A stretch of DNA of 64,000 bases from Ianthella basta (Eukaryota > Porifera > Demospongiae > Verongiida > Ianthellidae): positions 2,679,142 through 2,743,141 of the forward strand of contig OZ025869.1 in assembly GCA_964019415.1 (NCBI GenBank). The letters are read 5' to 3'. A program made the position numbers and the translations under genes. Positions 44,174 to 55,625 of the stretch are shown here, one piece after another. Below the pieces are notes generated by a model, which was not told where the DNA came from, did not search any database, and worked only from the letters and a program-made list of their open reading frames with translations. Position 1 is the first letter of the stretch, and the number at the start of each line of letters is the position of its first letter.

Positions 44174-44746
44174 TAGTCAGGCGTCGTGTGACCCCTCCTC
44201 ACGGAAGGGTCAGGTTAAGTCTAATACATTGACTTGTCCATGCAGAATGCAATTATGTGCTGTGGAATGTAATTATTGCGCAACATTATGCTTCGCTTGT
44301 GGCTGCAAGTACGTGCGATGGCTTGCGACACTTACCTGATCTTTCATAATAGCCGTCAAAGGAGCGACAGCAATGACTGTAGATGTCCCTTCGACCGGCA
44401 ACACCAGGCCGAACACTGTCGGTGGACACGCGTAGCACAGGCTCTTGCCGAAGCCAGTCGGCATAACAGCAGAAACATCCCTCACAGAAATGACGCCAGA
44501 CACGACCTGAAGCTGCTCTGGCTTCATGGTAGAATAACCAAGGTGCTGGATGGCTTCCGTCGCAGAGTATAACACTCTCTGGTCCATGCTCTGGTCTGCT
44601 GCCATTTGCAAACATGCGAGCGATAAATATTTCACACCTTTCCTGCAATCTGATTGGGCACGCAACCATTGTGGCGTGCTACACAAGTCAATGTATTGGA
44701 CTTAACCTGACCCTTCCATGAGGAGGGGTCACGTGACGCCTGACTA
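44174..44746. mobile_element. MULE-like element carrying a RecQ helicase exon
   Basis: 64-bp inverted ends with 60 matches, starting TAGTCAGGCGTC, flanked by a perfect 9-bp target duplication TCCTCAAAT (44165-44173 and 44747-44755). Long inverted repeats, a 9-bp duplication and a captured gene piece are the hallmarks of Pack-MULE elements. The interior of about 445 bp is largely a helicase exon on the minus strand and no transposase is present. The superfamily call rests on target length and TIR length only. Confidence 0.8.
44336..44604 (-). pseudogene. Captured RecQ-type helicase exon
   Basis: Reading from MAADQSMDQ: ATEAIQHLGYSTMKPEQLQ (the Q-motif region of RecQ), ISVRDVSAVMPTGFGKSLCY (Walker A with GFGKS) and VIAVAPLTAIMKDQV (motif Ia). 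The exon ends at 44336 with ATCAG followed by gtaagtg, a good splice donor, so exon plus intron start was copied as genomic DNA. The other helicase motifs are absent. Alone it cannot be a helicase, but transcription could give a spliced fusion or antisense RNA to a host RecQ gene. Confidence 0.85.
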
Positions 44747-44759
44747 TCCTCAAATGTGA

Positions 44760-45550
44760 AAGAAGAATTTCGAAAAGTGCATGCACAGCGCTGAAACTGT
44801 CCTTAAAAGATTGCAAATTACTGTGTACGAATGCATTCCCAAAAAGGAATTTAGTGACTGGAAATAGGTTAGGCAATATTGTTATGACAGACACCTTTGT
44901 TGTGGTGAGATTTTGGTTGGCTTCATTCCGACCGTTGATTCACAAGAATGCACTTCCGTTCTGCAAACGCATTATCGTGTGCTATCATGTGAACCAGTAG
45001 GAAGCGTATCAGTTCTGGTACGCTGTCTTTCTGGACAATTCCGCCTGGTTTGCTATGCGCAATCGACTCTATGTCACCGTTTCCTGTTGCTGGAAGATGG
45101 TCTACGGTCATAGATACAGACGTACTACGCTACAGCTACGGGCGTACCAATGCCACAGGTACGGGCGTACTACGGCTACGGGCGTACTGTGGCTATGGCT
45201 ATGGGTGTACTATGGCTACGGCTATGAGTGTACTACGTCAAGACTATGGGTGTGGGGATAGTACGTTAATGTTTACTGCGTATACTGTATATTACATAAC
45301 TAGGCAGATGTTCAACATCATAGGGGCGAGCCTGAGTGAGTGGAAGCGTAGTGTGAAGCACATGCTGGGCGATTGTAGAAAGTAGTGAAGCTAGCTGGTG
45401 TGTACTCCAAAGTTGTAGACATATTTCAGATTGTGCAGGTATGGCCACGTGCAGAGCCCTGTCTCTCTGCTGAAACCATGATCATGGCAGTATTAGGTGG
45501 ATGAATGGTAGTTATTAAGGCAGTGATTGTATCCCCCTGTTAGAATAATG
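44760..45550. other. Spacer with gtacgggc minisatellite
   Basis: No gene supported. From 45110 to 45255 the DNA repeats short units around ctacgggcgtact/ggctatgggtgtact, similar in style to 31265-31400 and 25330-25430. Confidence 0.55.
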
Positions 45551-45559
45551 ATGTGGTCT

Positions 45560-45577
45560 CCCCCCCCCCCCCCCCCC
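45560..45577. repeat. Homopolymer of 18 C
   Basis: Uninterrupted run of C on the plus strand, a likely site of length variation or assembly error. Confidence 0.95.
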
Positions 45578-45579
45578 GC

Positions 45580-45799
45580 AGGCGTTTTTGTTCGCTGAAA
45601 CCATTGTTGAAACTCAGGCTCTCCCCAATTATTCGCCATATCAGTGCCTGTGTTCGCTGACTAGATGGTAGTTAGGTAATTTGCCAGCTTTTCGTTCACT
45701 CAAACCAGTGTTGAAACTTGCTCACAGTGAACATACTCGAGGTTCGCGTCCGGTAGCCATTTTGTAGCTGACAAATGGAAATTTCCGGTATGACGTATG

Positions 45800-45845
<46 letters not shown>

Positions 45846-46820
45846 TACAGACAACAGCGACATACATCACTTTAGTGTGGGGCTTGCTCAGGCTCGCTCC
45901 AATTATAGAATGTGCAATTCAGCAAGTGATGTAGGCTCTTTTCTCCAAGTGGATATTGGCTGTACAGTGCCTTTTGATTCAAGTGAGGAAACTTGGATAA
46001 GCTGCTGGTTTAATCAAAGAAACACAGGGCTGTCAACACAAACACTTAGTTTCATTAACTCCAATTTCAATATGTTCATGGCAGAAATGCACAAGGTAGT
46101 TATACCTGGAAACCACTAACATGGCTGCAATATTTGCACCTTTTTGAAACATATTATTGCTCTCTGAATGACTCTACGAATACAAATGGCAGGAGAAGGA
46201 AGTATGATCTTAGTTTTATCAGAAATGTTTACAGCGCAATGGAGAGAGCTTGGATAAAGATGTTTGAAGGTATTGAAAATGGCATACTTGCCAACATTCA
46301 AAGCAAAACTGGCATATCTAGACAACACCTGAAACACATGTAGTTGTGCTGGTTAGATGTATGGAAATGTAAAGTTTCAGAATCAACTGAGAACTGGGCA
46401 TATAATGCATCTGTTCACAGAGAAAATAAAACACCTTCTTGGTAGTAATTTTGTCACAATTCACACGTTCAAATGCTATTTTCTCAAAAACAGACTACAG
46501 TACACTTCTGTTCTCATTCGAATATGAAGGTATATTTACTACTAAACACGATGATGTGCAGCACACTCACCAAAAAGGGGCTCGAAGTATGCCAGTATTT
46601 AGACAAAATTTCCTGAACAACAAACCGGCCATTGTGATGACGTCAACAAATGTCACTATACGTTATCGAATAGCAATGTGTTAAAGGGAAGTTAGGACGC
46701 AGTTCGTTGACCGAAGTGCAGCAGATCGAGGACAGTAGCCATTATTTCTGTCAGGCCCACAAAACTGGAAGAGTATGATTTAGTGAAGGTACATTGGGGT
46801 GCATCTATGTGTACCACACT
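45580..46820. other. Duplicated intron block and (CA/TA)n tract
   Basis: A CA then TA microsatellite at 45801-45836 precedes a copy of the intron block ccaagtggatattggctgtac at 45945. The stretch 46030-46085 is the empty counterpart of the piggyBac target at 54.3 and 57.7 kb. No exon seen. Confidence 0.6.
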
Positions 46821-46829
46821 ACACGCTGC

Positions 46830-47430
46830 CTAATTCATTGCTCAGCTCCAATTAACGCATTGTCTCACTCCACACACAGCCTCAGTCCACGCACTGTTTA
46901 AGTCCATGCACTGCTTCACTCCACATACTGCCTCATTCCGTACATGACCTCACTCAACACACTGCCTCTGTCCGCGTGCTGTCTCACTCTACGTGCTACA
47001 TATGTAGCTAATTTAACACAGTCTCATTCGACGCGCTGCTTTGCTCCACAAACGTTTTCTTATTCCACACGCTGTCTCGCTCCACACGTACTCAGTATCA
47101 ACTTGATTATTACTGTAGACAAATACTGAAATACAGAGAATAACTTCATTGGGCAAGACTCTTGTGTGAGCACTATAAGAGTGCTTATCTGTTATGTAAG
47201 CACTCTAGCATAGGCCTAGTCTGTTGTGTGAGTACTCTATTGAAGTGCTGGTGTGTTGTATAAGCACTCTAGTCGAGTGCTGGAATATTGTATAAGCACT
47301 CTAGTCGAGTGCTAGAATATTGTATAAGAACTCTAGTCGAGTGCTGGTCTATTGTATAAACATTCTCGTGGAGTGCTGATCTATTGTATAAGCATTCTAG
47401 CAGAGTGCTGGTCTGTTGTGTAAGCTGTAC
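46830..47430. repeat. Two minisatellites
   Basis: 46830-47095 repeats diverged units around ctcactccacacactgc. 47160-47430 repeats an approximately 32-bp unit around ttgtataagcactctagtcgagtgctgg about eight times, each unit holding the palindrome gcactctagtcgagtgc. Confidence 0.85.
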
Positions 47431-47710
47431 TAATGTCATTTGTGACATCACTAAGTTTCTCCCTCCAAAATTGTTAATGAAGGAATTTAGCGATTATCCA
47501 CACCTTTCACCTTTCACGTTTCATGGTATAATTACCCTGTGTGCATGCTAGCAACACTTCTATGCATCTGAGGTGTCTACCATATTAATATTTCTGTATT
47601 ATGTTATTCCGCATTCTGTGTTACAAAACACCCCCATCTGCCACAGACCTAGCCCAAAATGTAGACTGACCTTACACATGCAATAATACAGAGCAGTAGT
47701 TCTTAGACAA

Positions 47711-48929
47711 CGCATGGGTTATGTCCACTGCTGCCAAACATTGTTTACATAGAGTGAACCGTGTGGTTTTATCACATTCTTCTGTGTTACTATGGCTACG
47801 CATGTGACTGCGTATGACTGGCGTGAGATTTTAGACCCCAAATTGTTCAGAAATGCAGAATTCGCCGTTCCTGTCTGAAGCACAATCAATCAATCAGTCA
47901 TACACAGCTTTATCTCCAATGCCGGATGCTGCTAGAAGCTACACAGGTAATAGCTAGTTCGCATTATGCTGTACAAAATAGTTAAATAATTAACTGTTCA
48001 ATTTACTTTCAGATCATCAGCCCATCATTTCCTTGGTCTTCCCCTTGGTCGCTTTCCCGACACATTCTCCACAAACACTTAGGGCCCTAACCCTGAACCA
48101 TTCTGTCATCTGTCATCTGTCATCTGTCATTTCTTCCATCTTCTTAAACCACTCTGTCTTCTTTTCCTCTACTCTCAATATCATTGCCACCTGTCCTAGT
48201 CTTGATCTAATGTCCACATTCCTCACCTTGTCCAACATAGTCACTCATTCATCTCCTCAGGCATCTCTTTTCAAGGGCTTGCATTTTGCTCATGTGTCTG
48301 AAGCAAATAAATCGTTCCATGTTGCAGCAAGACGTCTGCGGCTTGAAGAAGTGCTCATTTGAACAAATTATGACGTTTCAGCAGAAAGTCACAACATTGT
48401 CACGTGACAATGGCTGTTCGGCATGGCTGCCAAAATCGGCTTGTGAACAGAGGTCTTGCAAGAAAAAGGTACAGAGAAGGCTGATTTTGCAATCGAAGAC
48501 AATGCTCTAACATTTCCATGTAGGCTTTTTTCTATGACATTTCTTTGCTGAGTTATAAGGTGCATAACTTGCAACAAAGGGGGAGGAATTTAGTATTCTT
48601 GATGTAACTTTGCAGCGGAGTAATGTACAAACTTTGCCCACATGGAAAAGTTAGAATGCATGATTGTGTATTGCGCTTTGTGCTTAGTTCCTGCTGATAG
48701 ACCCTCTACATCGCTATCTACACTGACGATATGTGCTATTTTACTGGGTTACTTGACTGCAATGTTTTTCTTATAGGAGACCGATTAGCATACAGTTGTA
48801 GTATAAGGATAGATAATTACAATGATGCCAAACACGAGTTCCTCGAATGCAATTTCGAGGAGAAATATGGCGACAAACTTTCACCCGTGCGGAAGCCCCA
48901 TTGTTTACATAGGACATAACCCACATGCG
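47711..48929. mobile_element. TIR element, family X copy 2
   Basis: The ends CGCATG(TG)GGTTATGTCC are inverted, and ATGTAAACAATG words lie near both ends. AA lies on both sides, and the empty target is seen in the paralogous intron at about 34240 (tagacaaggtgatatg). Length 1219 bp. No transposase. Confidence 0.75.
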
Positions 48930-49033
48930 AAGGTGATATGTTATAATGTCCATAATCAAAACACTGTCAAATAGTGATTGGTACAGATGACTAGTGCATT
49001 CCAAGTCACACTGTACATGTGCACACACTGTAC

Positions 49034-49535
49034 CTTTTCTGGGGGATGGATGTCATAACACTCCAGTTCTTTGATAGTACCGAACAAAGAGAACATCTTT
49101 GCCAACATGTCCACTGGAACATACTTCAGAGTAAGATGTTGTATGCTCCCTTGATCACCTGCAGGCACTGGGTAGGGAAACAGGTGTAGATTTGAACATA
49201 TAAATTTAATACAATACCTACATATACATACTTAACCTCACATAGACGTCCTCACTAATGCTTGTTGCACACTATACACTATATCCAACTGAGTCACACA
49301 GTATGTGACTGACTTACACCAACCTACCATGATCAGGACAATCCCAATTCTGTGAGTTAAAGGACAGGTCAACATCTGTCAGAGAAGAATTTCTTCTGAT
49401 TCCAAGGAGAAGGTGATGACAGAACTGCTTTGGTAGAGTCACACTACGGACAGTATCACTCAGTGTCAGCTTGTTCATGGTCTTGTTTCCCGTGAGTGAC
49501 CTTTCCATCTCCGTCAAGACCTCATGGTCCATTGT
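49034..49535 (-). CDS. LRR module 2 (exons A and B)
   Basis: Exon A 49535-49328 (after ttccacag, before gtaggttgg) and exon B 49158-49034 (after ctgcag, before gtacagt). A: MDHEVLTEMERSLTGNKTMN, then VTLPKQFCHHLLLGIRRNSS and LTDVDLSFNSQNWDC. B: GDQGSIQHLTLKYVPVDMLA, then LFGTIKELECYDIHPPEK. The whole module is open and symmetric in phase, so it can be added or removed without shifting the frame. The Leu spacing fits ribonuclease-inhibitor-type repeats. Confidence 0.75.
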
Positions 49536-49559
49536 CTGTGGAATTAGACATTAACACAG

Positions 49560-50790
49560 TCCATCATGCAGTGGGGTGGGGGCAAACATCATGATTTGAC
49601 ACTGTCACTCTTGTGTTACATCAGTGGACATCATCTAAGCTGTCATATGCAATAAAACATACCACCCTTGTGGGGCTGTAACAGGGGGAAGTCCGAGGGA
49701 TACACCATGCACCAATACATCCCCTAAACATGTAGTATGTATGAATATACTTATGAATGTACGGTTCGGCATGGAAACCACAACTAATCAGAGTTTGTAG
49801 GTCACAAACTTCCTTTCTGTAGCAATGTCTAGCTACATGCCTGTATACATCTGGTAGGGAGTTTGGAAACACGAAATATGGAATAAATTATTAAAATGAT
49901 AGACACCTTGTATGCAAACAAATGTCACTGCTATGCGTTTGTGCTCAGAAAGGTGTCGTATTTTGACAGAAACGAAGGGAAATGGGTGTATTGACAACTA
50001 CAGTACATGTCATCAGTAATTTGAATTCGTATGCAGGATTGCCGTCCAGGTATCTGGATATGGCAGAGAGGCAAGTTGTTAATATTGGTGCATGGAGCAA
50101 TAACTAGGGACTCATATGGCAACATATGGAAATAGTCTGTAGTGTCAGTGCAATAGTTCGCCATAGTCTGGGTATTTGAACTGGGAACGGTTGTTAACAG
50201 GCTAGTCTGAATTGATTTACAGAGCTCAGTTCAACAATACACTCTCGAAACCACAAATTTTCAGCTTCTGCGTCCTTTGCAAGTGCCATGTTCTTGACAT
50301 CATGCGAGAGTCGACAAAATGCCGTTACTCCCGTGGAGTGTTCTACAAACTGTTCATGGGCACTGTAAAATAGCTCTGTACAGATTGCACGTTCATGCTC
50401 TGCAGTAATTTTCATTGACATTCAATGAGTGCCTCAGGCTGGCTGCAGACTTCAGAGAAAAAATTTTTGTGACACATACCGAATGTGGTATTGTTTCATG
50501 CAGAAAGGTTTCTTTGATTGCAAACAAGCAGCTAATTATCATTTCCCTTGAAGACAAACTCAGGAAATGGCATCATACAATGTCAGCCTTGTATTAGCTC
50601 AGCGGGGAGAGCAGACACAGCTTGCAGAAGTAGAGTTCTAACCTATCTCATATCTCAATGCAACGACAGCTAAATGTATACTGCAATGTCTTGTCAACAC
50701 AACCTGCACCAGGCATGTCTCTAAGGGTATTAAGTCTATGCCATGGCCTCCTCCATATAGACGCGTAATAGAATGCAGAATGAAGATGCT
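49560..50790. other. Duplicated intron sequence
   Basis: Carries the recurring intron blocks described for 35.0-35.9 kb (caccaatacatcccctaaac, gcctgtatacatc, ggcatcatacaatgtcagcc). No exon recognised. Confidence 0.65.
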
Positions 50791-50796
50791 ACCTGA

Positions 50797-50857
<61 letters not shown>

Positions 50858-50871
50858 TGCACACACACACG

Positions 50872-50919
<48 letters not shown>
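50797..50919. repeat. (CA)n microsatellite
   Basis: About 120 bp of CA with acgcacatgc interruptions, paralogous in position to 42755-42807. Confidence 0.97.
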
Positions 50920-50921
<2 letters not shown>

Positions 50922-51529
50922 GTATTAGCATATTGAGAGTGCATTTATACTGATAGCTACATGTATAGAATGGCTCTGATATATACAAAAGTGGAATTAT
51001 ATGTGGGACAGAGCCTCACTCTCGTCAAAGTAGGAACTCCGCCCCCTCAGAATGTTCCCTCCTCTACCTACAACCTGCCTTGTGCTGGTTGTGGGGACAA
51101 GACTTGTGGTGTACTGGTATAACTGTCGTTGGGTTGGCACATAATTTTATACAGGATAATAATACACAATTAAGCTCTACTTCAGTGAGTGATGTAGACT
51201 CTCTCTCCAAGTGGATATTGGCTGTACAGGGCCTTTTTGAGTTCAACTGAGGAAATTTGGATAAACTGCATTTTCAATGAATCAATCAATCAATGGAATA
51301 GGAATAAGAAGTGCAGTGCAGCTGGCACCCTCCGCCTTCTTGGCTTCAGCCACTGGCTCATCTGCCCTTATCCGCCAGATCCTCCCGGACGGTTTCAGTG
51401 GCCTCCCGTATGCTGCAGAGGATGTAGCTCTCTCTCTCTGAAGTCAGAGTCACAACAGTCCTGCCCCTCAGGGGGTAGCTGCATGTCAGCAGAAAGTTTG
51501 GGATGCACCCAGTGTTCAAGATATCTACC

Positions 51530-51865
51530 AAGCCATCTTGGCCAGCTCTACAGATTGCAGGTCCCGTGCCTGTCTCCTTGCCGCTGCTACTAAGGAGTCT
51601 GGTGCTTGGCTTAATGCCTTGCCCATTTCCGCTGTAGGCCTCAGGATGGGTGACGAAGTGGTAAGGGTGGCAGTTGGTCTTCGCCTGGGGGCTGCGCATT
51701 GCCTTGTGCCAACCCCATACCTGCCAGAGGTATGGAGCCCAGGTTGACTTGACTGATACTCATGGCCTAAGCTGCTCAAGGAGTGAGGGCAGACACCCTT
51801 GCCATGCCGCCCTCAACGACGTCATTCGAAGATCCTTGGCAGCTGCCCACATCCCGTTCACCCAC
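51530..51865 (+). pseudogene. Retroelement polyprotein C-terminal fragment
   Basis: The frame gives SGAWLNALPISAVGLRMGDE then VVRVAVGLRLGAAHC, and in another frame CQRYGAQVDLTDTHGLSCSR and ALNDVIRRSLAAAHIPF. This Cys/His-bearing region follows the reverse transcriptase in a group of invertebrate retroelement polyproteins. It is frame-broken, and the homology stops at about 51865 where the minus-strand LINE begins. Confidence 0.6.
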
Positions 51866-51869
51866 TCAC

Positions 51870-54029
51870 TTGACATAGTTTCTCCCTGATGTCTACATTC
51901 CTTATCCTATCCAGTCTAATTACTCATTCAATCTGCCTCAAGACATCGAGTGGCTTGTACCCTAAATTGTAGATGCTTTGACAGGCACCACGTCTCACAA
52001 CCATACAATAGTGTGGGGACCATTGTCGCATTCACCACTTTCAATTTTGTGCTCCTGCTCAATTCCTTCCTCTTCAATACGGTTTTGTTCATGCCCCCAA
52101 TCACTCATGTTGCACTCCCAATCCTTGCCTTCACTTCTTTCTCCATCCTCCCATTACTACTTATTATCGCACCCAAGTACTTCATTTCATCTGCCCGATC
52201 TATTACCTCCTCACCAATTTTAACTTCACAATCCTCACTCTTCCTAGCCACCCTCATCTTCTTAGTCTTCCTCCAATTTACTTTCAACTCCAATTTGCTT
52301 AACACATCACTCATTACTTGCATATTATGCTGAGGTCCCTTCACCAATTCTGACATTACCACCATATTGTCTGCAAAGAGGAGTACTACTATATTCCCAG
52401 TAGACAACCTCACCTCACTCTGAAACTGCCTTTTTGCCTTCCTCATCACCCTGTCCATAAAGACTTTAGAAAGCCATGGAGATAGGGTACAACCCTGTCT
52501 TACACCTCTGCACACAACAAACAGCTCCGATGCCATTCTCCCAACTTTCGACCTTGTCCTCCCATCCACATACATTGCCTGTACTGCCTGAAGTAACTCC
52601 CCTTTAACCCCATACTCATCTAACACTTTCCAAATCTTCTCCCTACTTACACTGTCATATGCCTTCTGTAAGTCCACAAATGCCATGTATGTCTTCTTGT
52701 CCTTCTAAATGGTCTTCTCCACAATTTGTTTGACTGCAAAAATCTGGTCATTGCATCCCCTTCCATTCCTGAAACCTCCTTGCTCGTCCATCACTTTATC
52801 AACCATCAATTCCTTCACCCTCTCATTCAATACCTGTGCAAACATCTTGCCAACAACACTCATTAGGCAAAATTCTCCTGTAATTTGTGCATTCCAGCCT
52901 ACTGCCCTTCTTGTACACTGGCACAATCACTGCATTCTTCCATTCACTAGGGGCCACCCCCTCTCTCCAAACTATATTAAACACCTTTGCCAGCCAATCC
53001 ACCACCACTTCACCCCCTGCTTTTAACATCTCTGGTACAATCTCACAGGTCCCAGGTGCCTTTCTTGTCTTCAGCCTCTTTATCTCACTTCCTCCTTCAC
53101 TATCTCCAGATTGTCCTCCAGCATTACTTCACTGTGTTGCGCGGCCTGATAGGGTGAATCTGCTTCCTGAAATAGTCCTTCAAAATGCTCTTTCCACCTC
53201 CCTATAACGTCAATCACCTCTGACAATACTTGCCCATTCTTATCATTAATGTGTATCATACTCTCCTTCGTCCTCCTACTTTCGTTCAACCTAGCCCAGA
53301 ATCTCTGCTGATTGCCCTTAGCATCCTTTTCCAATTCCTTCCCAAATTGCACCCACTCCTCATTTTTAGCCCTTCTAACCATTCTCTCTGCCTCTAGCTT
53401 TGCCTCCTTGTACAGTTGGCAACCTATCTCTACCCCCCTCACTGCCTTGACATCGATTACCTGCTTCCTCACCTCGTTACCCACCAAGAAGTAGTCAAAG
53501 AGAGACCTGAGCCCTTTACCTTGACATTCCCACATGTATTTGTGAATTCGTTTGTGTGGGAACCATGTGTTAGAGATCCAAAGATTGTGCTCACTGCTGA
53601 ACTGTAGGAGTCTCCTCCCATTCTCATTGCACACTTCCTCACCATGCCTGCCTAGGACCTCACCCCAAATACCTGTGTCATCCCCCACTCTAGCATTCGT
53701 GTCTCCCGTTACTATCAACAGGTCACCCTGAGCCACTCTCCCCAATGCCTCCTGCAGCCTCAAGAATCCTTACTGGCCACACCACTATCATCAGTGGGCG
53801 TGTACACATGCACCAAAGACACCCAAACTCCCTCCACCTTCAGCCTAATCCACACAATTTGTTCATCTACGCACCTCCATTCCTTGAAATACCTACCAAA
53901 TCGTTCTGACAAGAAAATCGCTATACCCGCTTTTGCTCTTCCTCCCTGCACCCCTGAATACATGCATGTGGTATCACCAATCATTCGTACCCCATTCCCT
54001 CTCACCTTTGCTTCGCTCACACCTAACAC
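51870..54029 (-). pseudogene. LINE endonuclease and reverse transcriptase, frame-broken
   Basis: From 54029 down: an APE-type endonuclease (GVSEAKVRGNG near the start, LLIVTGDTNARVGDD, LFDYFLVGN), then linker, then reverse transcriptase blocks (EWKNAVIVPVYKKGS, DEQGGFRNGRGC, FVDLQKAYDSV, CRGVRQGCTLSP, LLFADNMVV, MKYLGAIIS). The catalytic box is FADN instead of FADD, and several frame changes split the ORF at 53760, 53080, 52820 and 52690. Endonuclease upstream of RT in one ORF fits an RTE/CR1-like clade. The fragment at 13290-13869 is related. Confidence 0.9.
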
Positions 54030-54969
54030 CTCCAGTCGACACCTCTACATTTCTTCAACCCTTCAACTCCTGCTCTCTATATACCATTCATTGTACTGAC
54101 ATTCCAACAACTGAATCTACTAATGTTATCCAAAGCGCTATGATTTCTGTTCCTTCCACCCATCACTCTTCAATCTCATAAATCTACTCAATCCTTACGA
54201 TGCTGGCAGGCTGCCTACAACAAATCACCCAGCACAGCGCTCATCTGCTTACGCCAATTTAACTGCATTTTCAATCAAAGAAAACTTTCTGTGTCAAACA
54301 CTTCCACAGTGTTGTCAACACATCCATTTCGCTTTATTTCATTAACTCTTTACTGCCGGAATTTTGAACAGCATGCACAACCTTGAGTGCCAGAATAAAA
54401 AATGACTGAAATACGTGGTGAGCTTTGCATAATAGGAATCACACGTTTTACACTTTCTTGAGCCACGAACAACGATGCTGGACATTGGTTTCTGTGAAAA
54501 TGTCTCTACACAACCTTCCGGATCATGAACATCAGCGACCAAGTGTCTACGCAAGCTTCTCGAAAAGATCCTGTGCTGATGTGGAAGTTCTACACGAGCA
54601 CGCTAGGAAGAACCAAACATGGTAAGTGTTCCATGCAAGTACCCTAGTATATGCCTGTTTGGTTTATGCAACTGTAATTCAGTGTGTGCTAAGATTTACA
54701 TTCTTTCAACAGTGTTGTGAAATATAGTACATACACTACAACAGAACAGTACAATGTCATGTGTGGGCAACACTGAGGAGTGATCTTGTACTTGTATGAT
54801 CATTCCTCACAGCCAGGTCCATGGTGACTGTGGTAAAGAAGGAAGCAGTCCTGCTCTGCACCATTGTGGTAGAGAAACAGGTTGCAGTCTTCACAGTACC
54901 ATACAGTGGCTCGACGCTCCTGTCTGTACTTCGCGCAGTAATGGCAGCGGTGGACCTGGTCACTGCCAC

Positions 54970-55625
54970 CGCATGTGAGTTATTGCTATGTAAACAATGC
55001 CGTTGCTGCGTGTGGCCGATTTTGACCTTTGTATTTTCTTCCTATTGTCCTTTAAATCGAGTCTGGATAACAGCAAGAATGGGATGAAGACGAAGCCCAA
55101 ACTTTCATCTTTATGCAAATGTCTGCTATTCATCAGTATTCCTTCTGTGAAGCGAGAAATGTCGCCGTAAACAAACCCTATAAAATAACACTTATTACGG
55201 AAGCAGATTTTTTGAGACGGTTAAGAGGCAAAGTAAAGACATAGGCAAGTGCAGAAACGTACTACCTAACGTTTCCATGAGGGGGATTTTTGTAAACCAA
55301 CCAGTCATTAAGTTACATTAGTGCAACGGAATATTTTGAACACATTCATGCACTGCGCGCGCTTTAACTCTACACAGAGACCCAGTACAAAAATCCCCCA
55401 ACGATTGAACGATTCAATCAAACCTTTACATTTAGGATTGCCACTGTCTTCAAGCACTTACATAGTAGCAGAACACTACTTTTTAAGGGGGTTTCATCCA
55501 GAACTTCCTGTGCAGTCACACGAATGTCACAGGACAACGCTCGCATATCCATGACAACACAGGAAGTCACACCTATCAGGTGTCATAGTTCCTTATGTAA
55601 ACAGAACTGACATATCCCACATGCG
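54970..55625. mobile_element. TIR element, family X copy 3 (MITE-sized)
   Basis: The inverted ends CGCATGTG(A/G)G share GTTTACATA/TATGTAAAC words with copies 1 and 2, and AC lies on both sides. 656 bp, non-coding. Its right half (ccttatgtaaacagaactga, aggtgtcatag) matches the right end of copy 1 in order. Confidence 0.7.

Larger units (their letters stand above)
51279..54260. mobile_element. Chimeric non-LTR retrotransposon insertion
   Basis: A 15-bp target duplication (aactgcattttcaat) at 51264-51278 and 54261-54275 frames the insertion, and the undisturbed target style is seen at about 45995. Inside, 51279 to about 51865 reads on the plus strand as the C-terminal part of one retroelement polyprotein, and about 51868-54260 reads on the minus strand as endonuclease plus reverse transcriptase. 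An (atca)n microsatellite starts the left end. Confidence 0.8.

Noticed and set aside
45877-46119. 80-codon plus-strand ORF (CNSASDVGSFLQVDIG)
   Set aside because: The same bases recur in other introns with stops or shifts, so this is a duplicated non-coding block.
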